From: Streptomyces werraensis
Lineage (GTDB): Bacteria; Actinomycetota; Actinomycetes; Streptomycetales; Streptomycetaceae
Reading direction: 5' to 3'
Length of the DNA stretch: 64,000 nt
Assembly: GCA_014656175.1 (NCBI GenBank)
Contig: BNBX01000005.1
Location: 138,117-202,116 of the forward strand
Shown here: piece after piece, positions 18,623-27,241 of the stretch
Position numbering within the stretch: position 1 is the first letter of the stretch
How the letters are laid out: each line of letters opens with the position of its first letter
The notes under the pieces: model-generated
Seen by the model: only the letters and a program-made list of their open reading frames with translations
What the model was told of the DNA's origin: nothing
The model's database searches: none
Made by a program: the position numbers and the translations under genes

Positions 18623-18645
18623 CTCTTGCGAAAGGTTCGCAAGAG
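18623..18645. promoter_or_regulatory. candidate Nur (nickel-uptake regulator) operator
   Basis: A perfect inverted repeat, CTCTTGCGAA-N3-TTCGCAAGAG, lies 17 bp before the nikMN start. It contains TTGCGA-N5-TCGCAA, matching the described Streptomyces Nur box pattern tTGCaa-N5-ttGCAA. Bound Nur with nickel would block transcription or translation start of the transporter. Confidence 0.7.
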
Positions 18646-18662
18646 GACACATCATCGAGTCC

Positions 18663-19757
18663 GTGCACGCACCTGACGGATTCATCGACGTCCCCGTTTC
18701 CGCCGCCGCCGGCGTCCTCGCCGCCGGCGCGATCGCCGTGAGCCTGCGCGGCGCGCGCCGCGAGCTCGACGACACGGCACGCCCCGGTGCGGGTGCCGGC
18801 GCCGAGCGCACCGCCCCGCTGGCCGGGCTGGTCGCGGCGTTCATCTTCGCCGTGCAGATGCTGAACTTCCCGGTGGCCGCCGGCACCAGCGGCCACCTCC
18901 TCGGCGGCGCCCTCGCCGCGATCCTCGTCGGCCCGTACACGGGCGTGCTGTGCGTGTCCGTGGTGCTGCTGCTCCAGTCCGTGCTGTTCGCCGACGGCGG
19001 CCTGACCGCGCTCGGTGTGAACATCACCACGATGGCGCTCACCACCACCGTGGTCGCCTACGCGCTGTTCCGCGGCCTGGTGAAGGTGCTGCCGCGCTCC
19101 CGCCGCTCGGTGACCGCCGCGTCCTTCGTGGCCGCGCTGGTCTCCGTCCCGGCCTCCGCGGTCGTCTTCACGCTGCTGTACGCGGTGGGCGGCACCACCG
19201 ACGTGTCGATCGGCAAGGTCGCCACCGCGATGGTCGGCGTGCACGTCCTCATCGGTCTCGGGGAGGCCGCCATCACCGCGCTGACCGTCGGCGCGGTGAT
19301 CGCCGTCCGCCCGGACCTGGTGCACGGCGCGCGCGGGCTGCGGCAGAAGCTGAAGCTGCGGGTGAACGGCGAGCTGGTCGACGCCCCGGAGACCGCGGAG
19401 CCCGTCCCGGCCCCCGCGCGCTCCCCGCGCAGGGTCTGGATCGCCGGTCTGGTCACCTCGCTGGTGCTCGCCGGTTTCGTGAGCTTCTACGCTTCGGCGA
19501 ACCCGGACGGCCTGGAGAAGGTCGCCGCCGACCACGGCATCGACAAGCAGGCCGAGGAGCACGCGGTCGCGGACTCGCCGCTCGCCGACTACGGAGTGAA
19601 GGACGTCGACGACGCCCGGCTCTCCGGCGGCCTCGCGGGCGTGATCGGCGTCGGCGTGACGGTCGTCGCGGGCACGGGCGTGTTCTGGGCGGTCCGCCGC
19701 CGGCGCACGGCCGACGAGCAGGCGGAGGCCACCTCCCCCGCCGGCACGAGCGTCTGA
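18663..19757 (+). CDS. nikM: ECF nickel transporter substrate-binding subunit, NikM-NikN fusion
   Basis: This 364-residue membrane protein combines a CbiM/NikM S-component (about 1-230) with a NikN/CbiN-like PDGLE domain (about 255-335, ANPDGLE). The mature start Met-His-Ala-Pro-Asp-Gly matches the N-terminal metal-binding MHxPDG of the family and fixes the GTG start. Sequence alone does not separate Ni from Co transport, but the upstream Nur-like palindrome and the lack of any cobalamin riboswitch favour nickel. It is followed by nikQ after 1 nt. Confidence 0.85.
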   Translation: MHAPDGFIDVPVSAAAGVLAAGAIAVSLRGARRELDDTARPGAGAGAERTAPLAGLVAAFIFAVQMLNFPVAAGTSGHLLGGALAAILVGPYTGVLCVSVVLLLQSVLFADGGLTALGVNITTMALTTTVVAYALFRGLVKVLPRSRRSVTAASFVAALVSVPASAVVFTLLYAVGGTTDVSIGKVATAMVGVHVLIGLGEAAITALTVGAVIAVRPDLVHGARGLRQKLKLRVNGELVDAPETAEPVPAPARSPRRVWIAGLVTSLVLAGFVSFYASANPDGLEKVAADHGIDKQAEEHAVADSPLADYGVKDVDDARLSGGLAGVIGVGVTVVAGTGVFWAVRRRRTADEQAEATSPAGTSV

Positions 19758-19758
19758 C

Positions 19759-20520
19759 GTGGGCGCGGGCCACTCCCACCGGCTCTACCGGCACGGCCAC
19801 TCCCCCGTGCACGCGCTGCCGCCGCACACCAAACTCGCGGCGGTGCTCGCGTTCGTGATCGTGGTCGTGTCGACGCCGCGCGAGGCGATGTGGGCGTTCG
19901 CGGCGTACGCCGTGCTGCTCGCCGCGGTCGCGTACGCGGCGCGCGTACCGGCCGTCTTCCTGCTGAAGCGGCTGCTGATCGAGGTGCCGTTCGTCGCGTT
20001 CGCCGTGCTGCTGCCGTTCGTCGCCGAGGGCGAGCGGGTCGACGTCCTCGGGCTGTCGCTGAGCGTGAACGGCCTGTGGGGCGCCTGGAACGTGCTGGCC
20101 AAGGGCACCCTCGGGGTCGCCGCGTCCGTCCTGCTCGCCGCCACCACCGAACTGCGGGAGCTGCTGCACGGCCTCCAGCGGCTCAAGCTGCCGCCGCTGC
20201 TGGTGCAGATCGCGTCCTTCATGGTCCGCTACGGCGACGTCATCACCGACGAGATGCGCCGGATGCGGATCGCCCGCGAGTCGCGGGGCTTCGAGGCGCG
20301 CGGGATACGGCACTGGGGTGTGCTCGCCAAGTCGGCGGGCGCGCTGTTCATCCGCTCCTACGAACGCGGCGAACGCGTCCACCTGGCGATGGTGAGCCGT
20401 GGCTACACCGGGGTCATGCCGGTGATCGACGAGGTGGCGGCGTCCCGGGCGCAGTGGTCGTACGCCCTGGCCCTCCCCTGCGCCGCCCTCGTCGTGTGTC
20501 TGCTGGGATGGACCCTGTGA
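19759..20520 (+). CDS. nikQ: ECF transporter transmembrane (T) component
   Basis: This 253-residue CbiQ/NikQ-family membrane coupling protein has about five hydrophobic segments and the two Ala-Arg-Gly-type coupling motifs that contact the ATPase, here ARESRGFEARG and VSRGYTG. It connects NikM to the ATPase for Ni2+ uptake. The GTG start begins one base after the nikM stop and the reading ends within the nikO start, so all three genes form one operon. Confidence 0.88.
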   Translation: MGAGHSHRLYRHGHSPVHALPPHTKLAAVLAFVIVVVSTPREAMWAFAAYAVLLAAVAYAARVPAVFLLKRLLIEVPFVAFAVLLPFVAEGERVDVLGLSLSVNGLWGAWNVLAKGTLGVAASVLLAATTELRELLHGLQRLKLPPLLVQIASFMVRYGDVITDEMRRMRIARESRGFEARGIRHWGVLAKSAGALFIRSYERGERVHLAMVSRGYTGVMPVIDEVAASRAQWSYALALPCAALVVCLLGWTL

Positions 20521-21278
20521 GTACTGCTTCCCTGGAGGTCTCCGGCCTCGCCTTCGCCTACCCCGACGGCCATCAGGCGCTGTTCGGCGTGGACTTCACC
20601 ATCGGGCGCGGCGAGCGGGTCGCGCTGCTCGGGCCGAACGGCGCCGGCAAGACCACCCTCGTCCTGCACCTCAACGGCATCCTCACCGGCGGCGCGGGCA
20701 CCGTGCGCGTGGCCGGCCTGGAGGTCGGCAGGCGGAACATGGCGGAGATCCGGCGCCGGGTCGGGATCGTCTTCCAGGACCCGGACGACCAGCTGTTCAT
20801 GCCGACGGTGCGGGAGGACGTCGCGTTCGGTCCGGCGGCGGCCGGGCTGAAGGGGGCCGAGCTGGAGGCGCGCGTGGACCGGGCGCTGGAGCGGGTCGGC
20901 ATGGCGGAGTTCAAGGACCGTCCGCCCCACCACCTCTCCTTCGGACAGCGGCGCCGGGTGGCGGTGGCGACCGTGCTCGCGATGGAGCCGGAGATCCTCG
21001 TCCTGGACGAGCCGTCCTCCAACCTCGACCCGGCGTCCCGCCGTGAACTGGCGGACATCCTGCGGTCGTTGGACGTCACCGTCCTGATGGTCACGCACGA
21101 CCTGCCGTACGCGCTGGAGCTGTGCCCGCGCGCGCTGGTCCTCAGCGGCGGGGTGATCGCGGCGGACGGTCCGACGGGTGATCTGCTCGCCGACGAGGAC
21201 CTGATGCGGGCGCACCGCCTGGAACTGCCGTACGGCTTCGACCCGCGCTCCGTGCCGGCGCCGCCCGGCCGTGGGTGA
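20517..21278 (+). CDS. nikO: ECF transporter ATPase subunit
   Basis: This 253-residue CbiO/NikO-type ABC ATPase has Walker A GPNGAGKTT, Q-loop FQDPDDQLF (typical of ECF ATPases), signature LSFGQRRR and Walker B LVLDEPSS. The GTG start overlaps the nikQ stop by 4 nt (GTGA); an in-frame ATG three codons earlier (20508) is the alternative. It powers the NikM-NikQ nickel transporter. The gene ends the operon; the next gene has its own ribosome-binding site after an 82-bp gap. Confidence 0.9.
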   Translation: MSTASLEVSGLAFAYPDGHQALFGVDFTIGRGERVALLGPNGAGKTTLVLHLNGILTGGAGTVRVAGLEVGRRNMAEIRRRVGIVFQDPDDQLFMPTVREDVAFGPAAAGLKGAELEARVDRALERVGMAEFKDRPPHHLSFGQRRRVAVATVLAMEPEILVLDEPSSNLDPASRRELADILRSLDVTVLMVTHDLPYALELCPRALVLSGGVIAADGPTGDLLADEDLMRAHRLELPYGFDPRSVPAPPGRG

Positions 21279-21360
21279 CGAGCGCGCCGCGCCCTGGAAT
21301 CGCAGGCGCGACGGCGTGGTTGCACCCACTGTCGCAGGCGAGTGGAAGGAACGACGAGAC

Positions 21361-22530
21361 GTGGACGTCGAGGTGCACGGCACGGCGGCCGGCGGTTGGG
21401 AACCGGTCCGGGAGGCGTTCGCCCGGAACTTCGAGCGGCTCGGGGAGCGGGGAGCGGCGCTCGCCGTGTACCGGGACGGGCGCCGGGTCGTGGACCTGTG
21501 GGCCGGGACGAAGGACGTCGACGGCGACGCGCCCTGGCAGCGGGACACCGCGCAGGTCGTGCGGTCGGCGACGAAGGGCGTGGCGGCCGCCGCGGTGCTG
21601 ATGCTGTACGAGCGGGGCCTGCTCGACCTGGACGCGCCGGTCGGCCGGTACTGGCCGGAGTTCAAGGCGCACGGCAAGGAGGGCGTGCTGGTCCGGCACG
21701 TCCTCGGGCACCGAGCCGGGCTGCCGGTGCTGGACCGTCCGCTGAGCTTCGCCGACGCCGCCGACCCGGTACGGGCTGCGGAGGCGGTCGCCGCGCAGGC
21801 CCCCGTGTGGGAGCCGGGCACGGACCACGGCTACCACGCGCTGACGTACGGCTGGCTGGTGGACGAGCTGGTGCGCCGGGTGACCGGCGAGGGCACCGGG
21901 GAGTGGATCGCGTCCGAGATCGCGGCCCCCCTCGGCCTGGACCTGTGGGTGGGCCTCCCGCCCTCCGAGGCGCACCGCGTCGGGCGGGCCGGCAAGGTCG
22001 AGGCGCCCGAGCCGCCGGGGGCGCTGCGCGCCCGTCCCAAGCGCTCGGTCACCGCCGCCTACGCCGACCCGGACTCCCTCACCCGCCGCGCCTTCGCCGC
22101 GATCGACCCGTCCCCGGACCACAACGACCCGGCGTTCCACGCGGCCGCCCTGCCCGCCGCCAACGGCATCGCCACGGCGGACGGGCTGGCCCGCTTCTAC
22201 GCGTCACTCGTCGGCCCGGTCGACGGGGTGCGCCTGCTCTCCCCGGACACGGTGGAGCGCGCCCGCGCCGAGGAGTCGGCGGGCCCCGACCGGGTCCTGG
22301 TGGTCGGCACCCGCTTCGGGCTCGGCTACATGCTGCACGGCAGCGCCTCTCCGTTCCTGGCCCCGGGCTCCTTCGGGCACCCGGGCCGCGGCGGCTCCCT
22401 CGGCTTCGCCGATCCCGAGTCCGGCGTCGCCTTCGGCTATGTCACCAACGGCTTCCGTAAGACGGTCACCGCGGACCCCAGGGCGCAGGCTCTGATCCGT
22501 GCGGTGCGGGATTGCGTTCCCCGTTCCTAG
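21361..22530 (+). CDS. serine hydrolase, beta-lactamase/EstB family
   Basis: The 389-residue product is of the class C beta-lactamase fold (PF00144), a group of esterases, D-aminopeptidases and PBP-like enzymes. The nucleophile motif is SATK (in VVRSATKGVA), the expected Tyr appears in GYHALTYGW, and the third motif is HPGRGG in place of KTG, which is typical of esterases. There is no signal peptide, so it is likely cytoplasmic. The GTG start follows GGAAGGA. The substrate cannot be told; true beta-lactamase activity is unlikely. Confidence 0.85.
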   Translation: MDVEVHGTAAGGWEPVREAFARNFERLGERGAALAVYRDGRRVVDLWAGTKDVDGDAPWQRDTAQVVRSATKGVAAAAVLMLYERGLLDLDAPVGRYWPEFKAHGKEGVLVRHVLGHRAGLPVLDRPLSFADAADPVRAAEAVAAQAPVWEPGTDHGYHALTYGWLVDELVRRVTGEGTGEWIASEIAAPLGLDLWVGLPPSEAHRVGRAGKVEAPEPPGALRARPKRSVTAAYADPDSLTRRAFAAIDPSPDHNDPAFHAAALPAANGIATADGLARFYASLVGPVDGVRLLSPDTVERARAEESAGPDRVLVVGTRFGLGYMLHGSASPFLAPGSFGHPGRGGSLGFADPESGVAFGYVTNGFRKTVTADPRAQALIRAVRDCVPRS

Positions 22531-22799
22531 ACGTGGATCGGGTGGGAGACGCGGCCGGACGCGTCGTCGATCTCGCGGTGCGCCTTGTCGAGCATCTGCA
22601 TGGCGAGTTCGTTCAGGGCCCGGGCGCCGGCGATCTCCTCCCCGACCCGCGGCTGATTGGAGTCGGTGTAGTGCCGGGACGCGTGCCCGTGGGCGCGCAC
22701 CTCGGACCCGTCGGGCAGCCTGACCATCGCGACGGCGCGGGTGTGCTGGTCGTCCTCCGCGAACTCCATCTCCACGTGCCATCCCACTGCGGTGTGCAT
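22527..22799 (-). CDS. DUF1876 family small protein
   Basis: This 90-residue protein of the actinobacterial DUF1876 family has WHVEMEFAEDDQHTRA, RLPDGSEVRAHGHASRH and VGEEIAGARAL, resembling a dsRNA-binding-like alpha-beta fold. The start follows GGAGGTGATC at close spacing; two consecutive ATGs (22802 and 22799) are possible. Its stop overlaps the end of the convergent hydrolase gene by a few bases. Its function is unknown. Confidence 0.8.
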   Translation of the reverse strand: MHTAVGWHVEMEFAEDDQHTRAVAMVRLPDGSEVRAHGHASRHYTDSNQPRVGEEIAGARALNELAMQMLDKAHREIDDASGRVSHPIHV

Positions 22800-22907
22800 C
22801 ATGACGGATCACCTCCGGATTACCTCTCGTTCCAGGGTGCGCCTCGCCCAGCCGCCCCGCACCCGGCCGCCCTGACGGTGCTGCGCGCGACGGAGGCAGC
22901 GGTACGT

Positions 22908-22932
22908 TGTGTACACACAGTACGCGGTGTAC
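22908..22932. promoter_or_regulatory. candidate antitoxin operator
   Basis: The perfect palindrome TGTGTACACA (22908-22917) and a second GTGTAC half-site (22927-22932) lie 10-34 bp before the antitoxin start. YefM/Phd-type antitoxins are known to bind palindromes with a TGTACA core, which is present here at 22910-22915. Confidence 0.6.
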
Positions 22933-22941
22933 CGTCGCTTC

Positions 22942-23208
22942 ATGACGCAGATGCCCATAGAGTCCATCCGTGACGTGCGCGCCCATCTGGCCGAGGTGGT
23001 CGAGCGGGCCGACCGGGACGACACCCCCACCGTCATCACCCGGCACGGTCGGCAGGTGGCCGCCGTCGTCTCGATCGAGGTGCTGCGCAAGTACCAGGAG
23101 TGGGAAGAGCGCGAGATCAACCGGATCATCGACGAGCGGATGGCCAGTCCGGCACCCGGTGTCCCGATCGAGGACGTCATGCGGGAGACGCTGGAGCGCG
23201 GTGAGTAG
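22942..23208 (+). CDS. Phd/YefM-family antitoxin
   Basis: This 88-residue antitoxin has an N-terminal Phd/YefM fold (IESIRDVRAHLAEVVERAD, TPTVITRHGRQVAAVVSIEVL) that should bind its operator, and a charged C-terminal helix (EWEEREINRIIDERM) that should wrap the toxin. The ATG before TQMPIES is preferred over the GTG at 22909, which would run through the operator palindrome. It overlaps the toxin gene by 8 nt, the normal arrangement for type II modules. Confidence 0.88.
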   Translation: MTQMPIESIRDVRAHLAEVVERADRDDTPTVITRHGRQVAAVVSIEVLRKYQEWEEREINRIIDERMASPAPGVPIEDVMRETLERGE

Positions 23209-23467
23209 CGCCTACCGCACGGTGTTCCGGCCGGAGGCCCAGGCCGAACTCCGCAAGATCCCCCGCGACACGGCGCTCCGCATCCTCGTCAAGCTGACGG
23301 AACTGGAGAAGGACCCGTACGGCTTCAACACCACGGCGCTGGTCTCCCGGCCGGAGCGCCGGCGGCTGCGCGTCGGCGACTACCGCGTCATCTACACGAT
23401 CGACAACGGAGAACTGACGGTGTGGGTCATCCACGTCGGACACCGCTCCACCGTCTACGAGACATGA
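23201..23467 (+). CDS. RelE/ParE-superfamily toxin
   Basis: The 88-residue product has the RelE fold: RTVFRPEAQAELRKIP, a helix LVKLTELEKDPYG, then RRRLRVGDYRVIYTIDNGELTVWVIHVGHRS. The Arg-rich LRVGDYRVIY core and the final His-Arg region fit ribosome-dependent mRNA interferases of the RelE type rather than gyrase-targeting ParE. The GTG start overlaps the antitoxin stop. The module is intact. Confidence 0.88.
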   Translation: MSSAYRTVFRPEAQAELRKIPRDTALRILVKLTELEKDPYGFNTTALVSRPERRRLRVGDYRVIYTIDNGELTVWVIHVGHRSTVYET

Positions 23468-23501
23468 GCGACCGACGCACCCTGGTGCCGGCGCCGAGGC
23501 C

Positions 23502-24014
23502 TCACGCCTCGCGTTCCCGTACGTCCACCAGCGTCGCGCCCGCGTGGGTGATCAGGTCCTTCGGGGGCATCGGGAAGACCGTGTAGGGGGTGCCTGCCGC
23601 GGCCCAGACCAAGGGGTGGCCGAGGAGGGAGCGGTCGGCGAGGACGCGGGTGCGGGTGCGGTGGCCGAAGGGGGGTACGCCGCCGATGGCGTAGCCGGTG
23701 GTCTCGCGGACGACGTCGGCCTTGGCGCGGGTGACCCGCTCGGCGCCGAGTTCCTCGCGGACCCGCTCGAGGTCGACGCGGGACGCGCCGTCCATGAGGA
23801 CCAGGACCGGGTCGCCGTCGGCGGCGAAGATCAGCGACTTGCAGATCTGGCTGAGCTCGCAGCCGATCGCGGCGGCGGCCTCGGCGGCGGTGCGGGTGGC
23901 GTCGGGGAAGCGGCGTACCTGGCCGGCCACGTCCGCCAGGCCCAGTTCCCGCAGGGCCTCGGCGAAACGGGGGTGGGCCGCGGAGCCCTCGGTGTCGGTG
24001 GCTGAGGTGGTCAT
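23502..24014 (-). CDS. YbaK/EbsC-family aminoacyl-tRNA deacylase
   Basis: This 170-residue YbaK/ProX-like protein hydrolyses mischarged tRNAs such as Cys- or Ala-tRNA(Pro). Supporting motifs are IGCELSQICKSLIF (with the conserved Lys), LVLMDGASRVDL, TGYAIGGVPPFGH and PYTVFPMPPKDL. The ATG before TTSATDTEG was chosen because the longer reading is Arg/Gly-rich and unlike the family. It converges with the toxin gene with 34 bp between, so no shared regulation is implied. Confidence 0.9.
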   Translation of the reverse strand: MTTSATDTEGSAAHPRFAEALRELGLADVAGQVRRFPDATRTAAEAAAAIGCELSQICKSLIFAADGDPVLVLMDGASRVDLERVREELGAERVTRAKADVVRETTGYAIGGVPPFGHRTRTRVLADRSLLGHPLVWAAAGTPYTVFPMPPKDLITHAGATLVDVREREA

Positions 24015-24144
24015 GCGGGGCACCGTAACCGCCGGAAGCCGGCGTCCGCGACCGCGTTCCGCGCCACGGACACCCACGAGGAAGCCGGTGAGGGCGCCCC
24101 GTCCCCACGGAGCCCTCACCGGCTGGTCGTGACCGTCCGGGCGG

Positions 24145-26361
24145 TCAGGCCCGGACGAGTTCCTTGTCCTCGTCGTCCTTGTCCGCGGCGCGGTCGTGCA
24201 CGGCGAGGCTCTCGCCCTCGACGTCGACGTTGGGCAGCGCCCGGTCCAGCCACTTCGGCAGCCACCAGGCCTTGGCGCCGAGCAGCGCCAGGACGGCCGG
24301 GACGAGTGTCATGCGGACCACGAACGCGTCGAAGAGGACGGCGATCGCGAGGCCGAAGCCGATCATCTTGACCATGGAGTCGCTGGACCCGATGAACCCG
24401 GAGAACACCGCGATCATGATGACCGCCGCGGCGGTCACCACCCGGGCGCTGTACCGGAATCCGGTGACCACGGCCTGGGACGGCTTCTCGCCGTGGACGT
24501 GGGCCTCGCGGATACGGGTCACGAGGAAGACCTCGTAGTCCATGGCCAGTCCGAAGACCACGCCGACCATGAAGATCGGCATCATCGACATGATCGGGCC
24601 GGTCTCCTCGACGCCCATCAGGCCGGACAGCCAGCCCCACTGGTAGACCGCGACGACCGCGCCGAGGGCCGCCAGCACCGAGAGCAGGAAGCCGAGGGCC
24701 GCCTTCAGCGGGACCAGGATCGAGCGGAACACCACGATCAGCAGCAGGAACGCGAGCCCGACCACCAGCACCAGGTACGGCACCAGCGCGTCGTTCAGCT
24801 TCTGCGACACGTCGATGTTCATCGCCGTGGCGCCGGTGACGAGGACGTCCGCGCCGGTGTCGTCCTTGATGCCGGCGCCCGCGGCCCGGATGTCGTGGAC
24901 CAGGTCCTCGGTGGCGGCCGAGGACGGCTTGGCGTCCGGGATGACGGCGATCGTCGCGGTGTCGCCGGCCTTGTTGGGGGCGGCAGGGGCGACGTTCACG
25001 ACGTTGTCGAGCGCCTTGATCTCGTCGCCGGCCTGCCGGAAGACGGCCTGCGGGTCGTCACTGCCCTGGGCGTCGACCACGACCACCAGCGGGCCGTTGA
25101 AGCCGGGGCCGAAGCCCTCGGAGAGCAGGTCGTAGGCGCGGCGCTGGGTGGTGGACGTCGGCTGGGAGCCGTCGTCGGGCAGGCCCAGTTCCAGGGAGCC
25201 GGCCGGGACCGCGGCGGCGCCGAGGCCGACGATGCCGAGCAGCAGCACGGCCAGCGGACGGCGGACGACGAAGCTCGCCCAGCGGGTGCCCATGTTGGGC
25301 CTGTCCGCCTTGTCCTTGGCGCGTCCGCCGCCGAGCAGCTTGCTCTTCTCGCCCGCGGGGCGGACGCGGCGGCCGGCGTAGCCGAGCACGGCGGGGATGA
25401 GGGTGAGGGCGATGAGGACCGCGACGGCGACCGTGCCGGCGGCGGCGACGCCCATCTTCGTCAGCATCGGGATGTTGACGACGGACAGGCCGACCAGGGC
25501 GATGACGACGGTCAGGCCGGCGAAGACCACGGCGGAGCCCGCGGTGCCGACGGCCCGTCCGGCCGCCTCCTCGCGCTCGCGTCCCTCGGCCAGTTCGGCG
25601 CGGTAGCGGGAGACCACGAACAGGGCGTAGTCGATGCCGACCGCGAGCCCGATCATCGAGGCCAGGATGGAGGTGGTGGAGCCCAGGTCGAGCGTGCTCG
25701 CGAGCGCGGTGATGGTGGCGACGCCGATGCCCACGCCGACGATCGCGGTGAGCAGCGGCAGCCCGGCGGCGAGCAGCGAGCCGAGGGTGATGACCAGGAC
25801 GACGGCGGCGACGCCGATGCCGATGATCTCCGCGGAGCCGGTCTCCGGGACGGCCTGGAGGGCGTCACCGCCGATCTCGACGGTCAGCCCCGAATCGCGG
25901 GCGTCCTCGGCTGCGGCCTGCAGGGCCTCGCGGGAGGTCTCCTCCAGCTCCATGCCGGGGACCTTGTAGGTCACGGAGGCGTAGGCGATCGTGCCGTCCT
26001 GGCTGACGCCGCCGCCCTGGTACGGGTCGGAGACCTGGGCGACCTCGGCGCCGCCGGACAGCTCGTCGACGGTCTCCTGGACCGCCGCCTTGTTGCCGGG
26101 GTCGGTCATCTTCTGGCCGTCGGGCGCCTTGAAGACGACGCGGGCGGTGGCTCCGTCGGCGCTGGCGCCGGGGAACCGTTCGTCCAGCAGGTCGAAGGCC
26201 TTCTGAGCCTCGGTGCCGGGGATGGAGAAGGAGGAGTTTCCGGCGGCGGGCGCGCCGGCCGCGCCGGCGCCCGCGAGCGCCAGCAGCGCCACCCAGAAGA
26301 GGGCGACGACGTGCCGTTTCCGGAAGGAGAACCGGCCGAGTCGGTAGAGGAATGTGGCCAC
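24145..26361 (-). CDS. MMPL-family (RND) membrane exporter
   Basis: The 738-residue product has about 12 membrane helices in two halves, each with a large extracytoplasmic loop. Proton-relay Asp-Tyr pairs are seen in GLAVGIDYALFVVSRYR (first half) and GLAMDYEVFLVTRIREAH (second half), the signature of MMPL lipid/drug exporters. The short C-terminal tail is highly acidic (DKDDEDKE). It follows its TetR regulator gene on the same strand after 111 bp. The substrate is unknown; lipids, small hydrophobic drugs or pigments are typical. Confidence 0.9.
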   Translation of the reverse strand: MATFLYRLGRFSFRKRHVVALFWVALLALAGAGAAGAPAAGNSSFSIPGTEAQKAFDLLDERFPGASADGATARVVFKAPDGQKMTDPGNKAAVQETVDELSGGAEVAQVSDPYQGGGVSQDGTIAYASVTYKVPGMELEETSREALQAAAEDARDSGLTVEIGGDALQAVPETGSAEIIGIGVAAVVLVITLGSLLAAGLPLLTAIVGVGIGVATITALASTLDLGSTTSILASMIGLAVGIDYALFVVSRYRAELAEGREREEAAGRAVGTAGSAVVFAGLTVVIALVGLSVVNIPMLTKMGVAAAGTVAVAVLIALTLIPAVLGYAGRRVRPAGEKSKLLGGGRAKDKADRPNMGTRWASFVVRRPLAVLLLGIVGLGAAAVPAGSLELGLPDDGSQPTSTTQRRAYDLLSEGFGPGFNGPLVVVVDAQGSDDPQAVFRQAGDEIKALDNVVNVAPAAPNKAGDTATIAVIPDAKPSSAATEDLVHDIRAAGAGIKDDTGADVLVTGATAMNIDVSQKLNDALVPYLVLVVGLAFLLLIVVFRSILVPLKAALGFLLSVLAALGAVVAVYQWGWLSGLMGVEETGPIMSMMPIFMVGVVFGLAMDYEVFLVTRIREAHVHGEKPSQAVVTGFRYSARVVTAAAVIMIAVFSGFIGSSDSMVKMIGFGLAIAVLFDAFVVRMTLVPAVLALLGAKAWWLPKWLDRALPNVDVEGESLAVHDRAADKDDEDKELVRA

Positions 26362-26472
26362 GAGGGCGTACTCCCGGTCAGTCGTGAGTGCTTCAGGGCA
26401 AGGTGGATCAGCCCGACGACGTGAGCGGTGACGTCAGGAGGTGGCTGACTGTGGTGCCGGCGGTGGGGACCG

Positions 26473-27075
26473 TCAGCGGGGTGGGTCAACTCCGAGGGCG
26501 GGGAGCACCACGGCGTCGATGTACGAGATGAGGAACGCTTGCGTGGGCGGCTGCTCGTCGATCAGTGTCCGGGTGGCGAACGCCCCGACCAGCATGTGCA
26601 CGATGTAGTCCAGCGCCGGGCAGTCGGCGCGGACCTCGCCCCGTCGGATCGCGCGGTCGACGATCCGGCGGAACTCCTCGACCTCCGGCTCCACCAGCAG
26701 TTCGCGGAGCGCCTGGCGGAGGTCGTCGTTCTGGTGCACCGCCATGGCGAGGGCCCGCATGAGGGCGACGTTCTGCGCCATGTCGCAGTCGTCCTCGCGG
26801 CCGATGATCGTGTGCAGGTCACCCCGCAGGGACCCGGTGTCCACGTCGGCGATGCCGCCCGGCTTCTGGCTGCGCATCGCCCGGACCACCAGCTCGGCCT
26901 TGCCGCCCCACTGGCGGTAGAGCGTGGCCTTGCTGGACCGGGTGCGGGCGGCCACGGCGTCCATGGTGAGGGCGTCGTAACCGACCTCACGGAGCAGGTC
27001 GAGCACGGCCCCGTACAGCTCGGCCTCGCGCTCGGGGGTGATCCGGCTGCGACGTGACGTCGCGATGTCACTCAT
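26473..27075 (-). CDS. TetR-family repressor, likely of the MMPL exporter
   Basis: The 200-residue product has an N-terminal TetR helix-turn-helix (about 10-60; YDALTMDAVAARTRSSKATLYRQWGGKAEL) and a C-terminal ligand domain of the TetR_C-type (LVGAFATRTLIDEQPP). The ATG before SDIATSRR has GGAAAGG upstream. Two near-identical palindromes, GAAACG-N4-CGTTTC type, lie just upstream and are the obvious operators. They also sit in the promoter region of the divergent tricorn gene. Confidence 0.9.
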   Translation of the reverse strand: MSDIATSRRSRITPEREAELYGAVLDLLREVGYDALTMDAVAARTRSSKATLYRQWGGKAELVVRAMRSQKPGGIADVDTGSLRGDLHTIIGREDDCDMAQNVALMRALAMAVHQNDDLRQALRELLVEPEVEEFRRIVDRAIRRGEVRADCPALDYIVHMLVGAFATRTLIDEQPPTQAFLISYIDAVVLPALGVDPPR

Positions 27076-27113
27076 GCCGACCACCTTTCCGCTCCGGGTC
27101 CCACCGCGTCAAA

Positions 27114-27129
27114 GAAACGACACGGTTTC
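27114..27129. promoter_or_regulatory. TetR operator site A
   Basis: The imperfect palindrome GAAACG-ACAC-GGTTTC lies 39 bp upstream of the tetR start. It is the same motif as site B, 47 bp away, and is followed by the same GTAC. Confidence 0.7.
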
Positions 27130-27160
27130 GTACAAGAAGAAGGTACAACGCGCGAGTAGC

Positions 27161-27176
27161 GAAACGAAACCGTTTC
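27161..27176. promoter_or_regulatory. TetR operator site B
   Basis: The palindrome GAAACG-AAAC-CGTTTC has perfect 6-bp arms and lies about 65 bp before the tricorn start. Paired with site A, it probably controls both divergent transcripts. Confidence 0.72.
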
Positions 27177-27241
27177 GTACGTGGCCTGCGTCACGGTTGT
27201 CGGTTCGGCATAAGTTGCTGCGTCCCGTCCCCCGGAAAAGC

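Noticed and set aside
18453..18662. Possible cobalamin riboswitch before the ECF transporter.
   Set aside because: No cobalamin box or conserved stem pattern is present; the only structured element is the short Nur-like palindrome.
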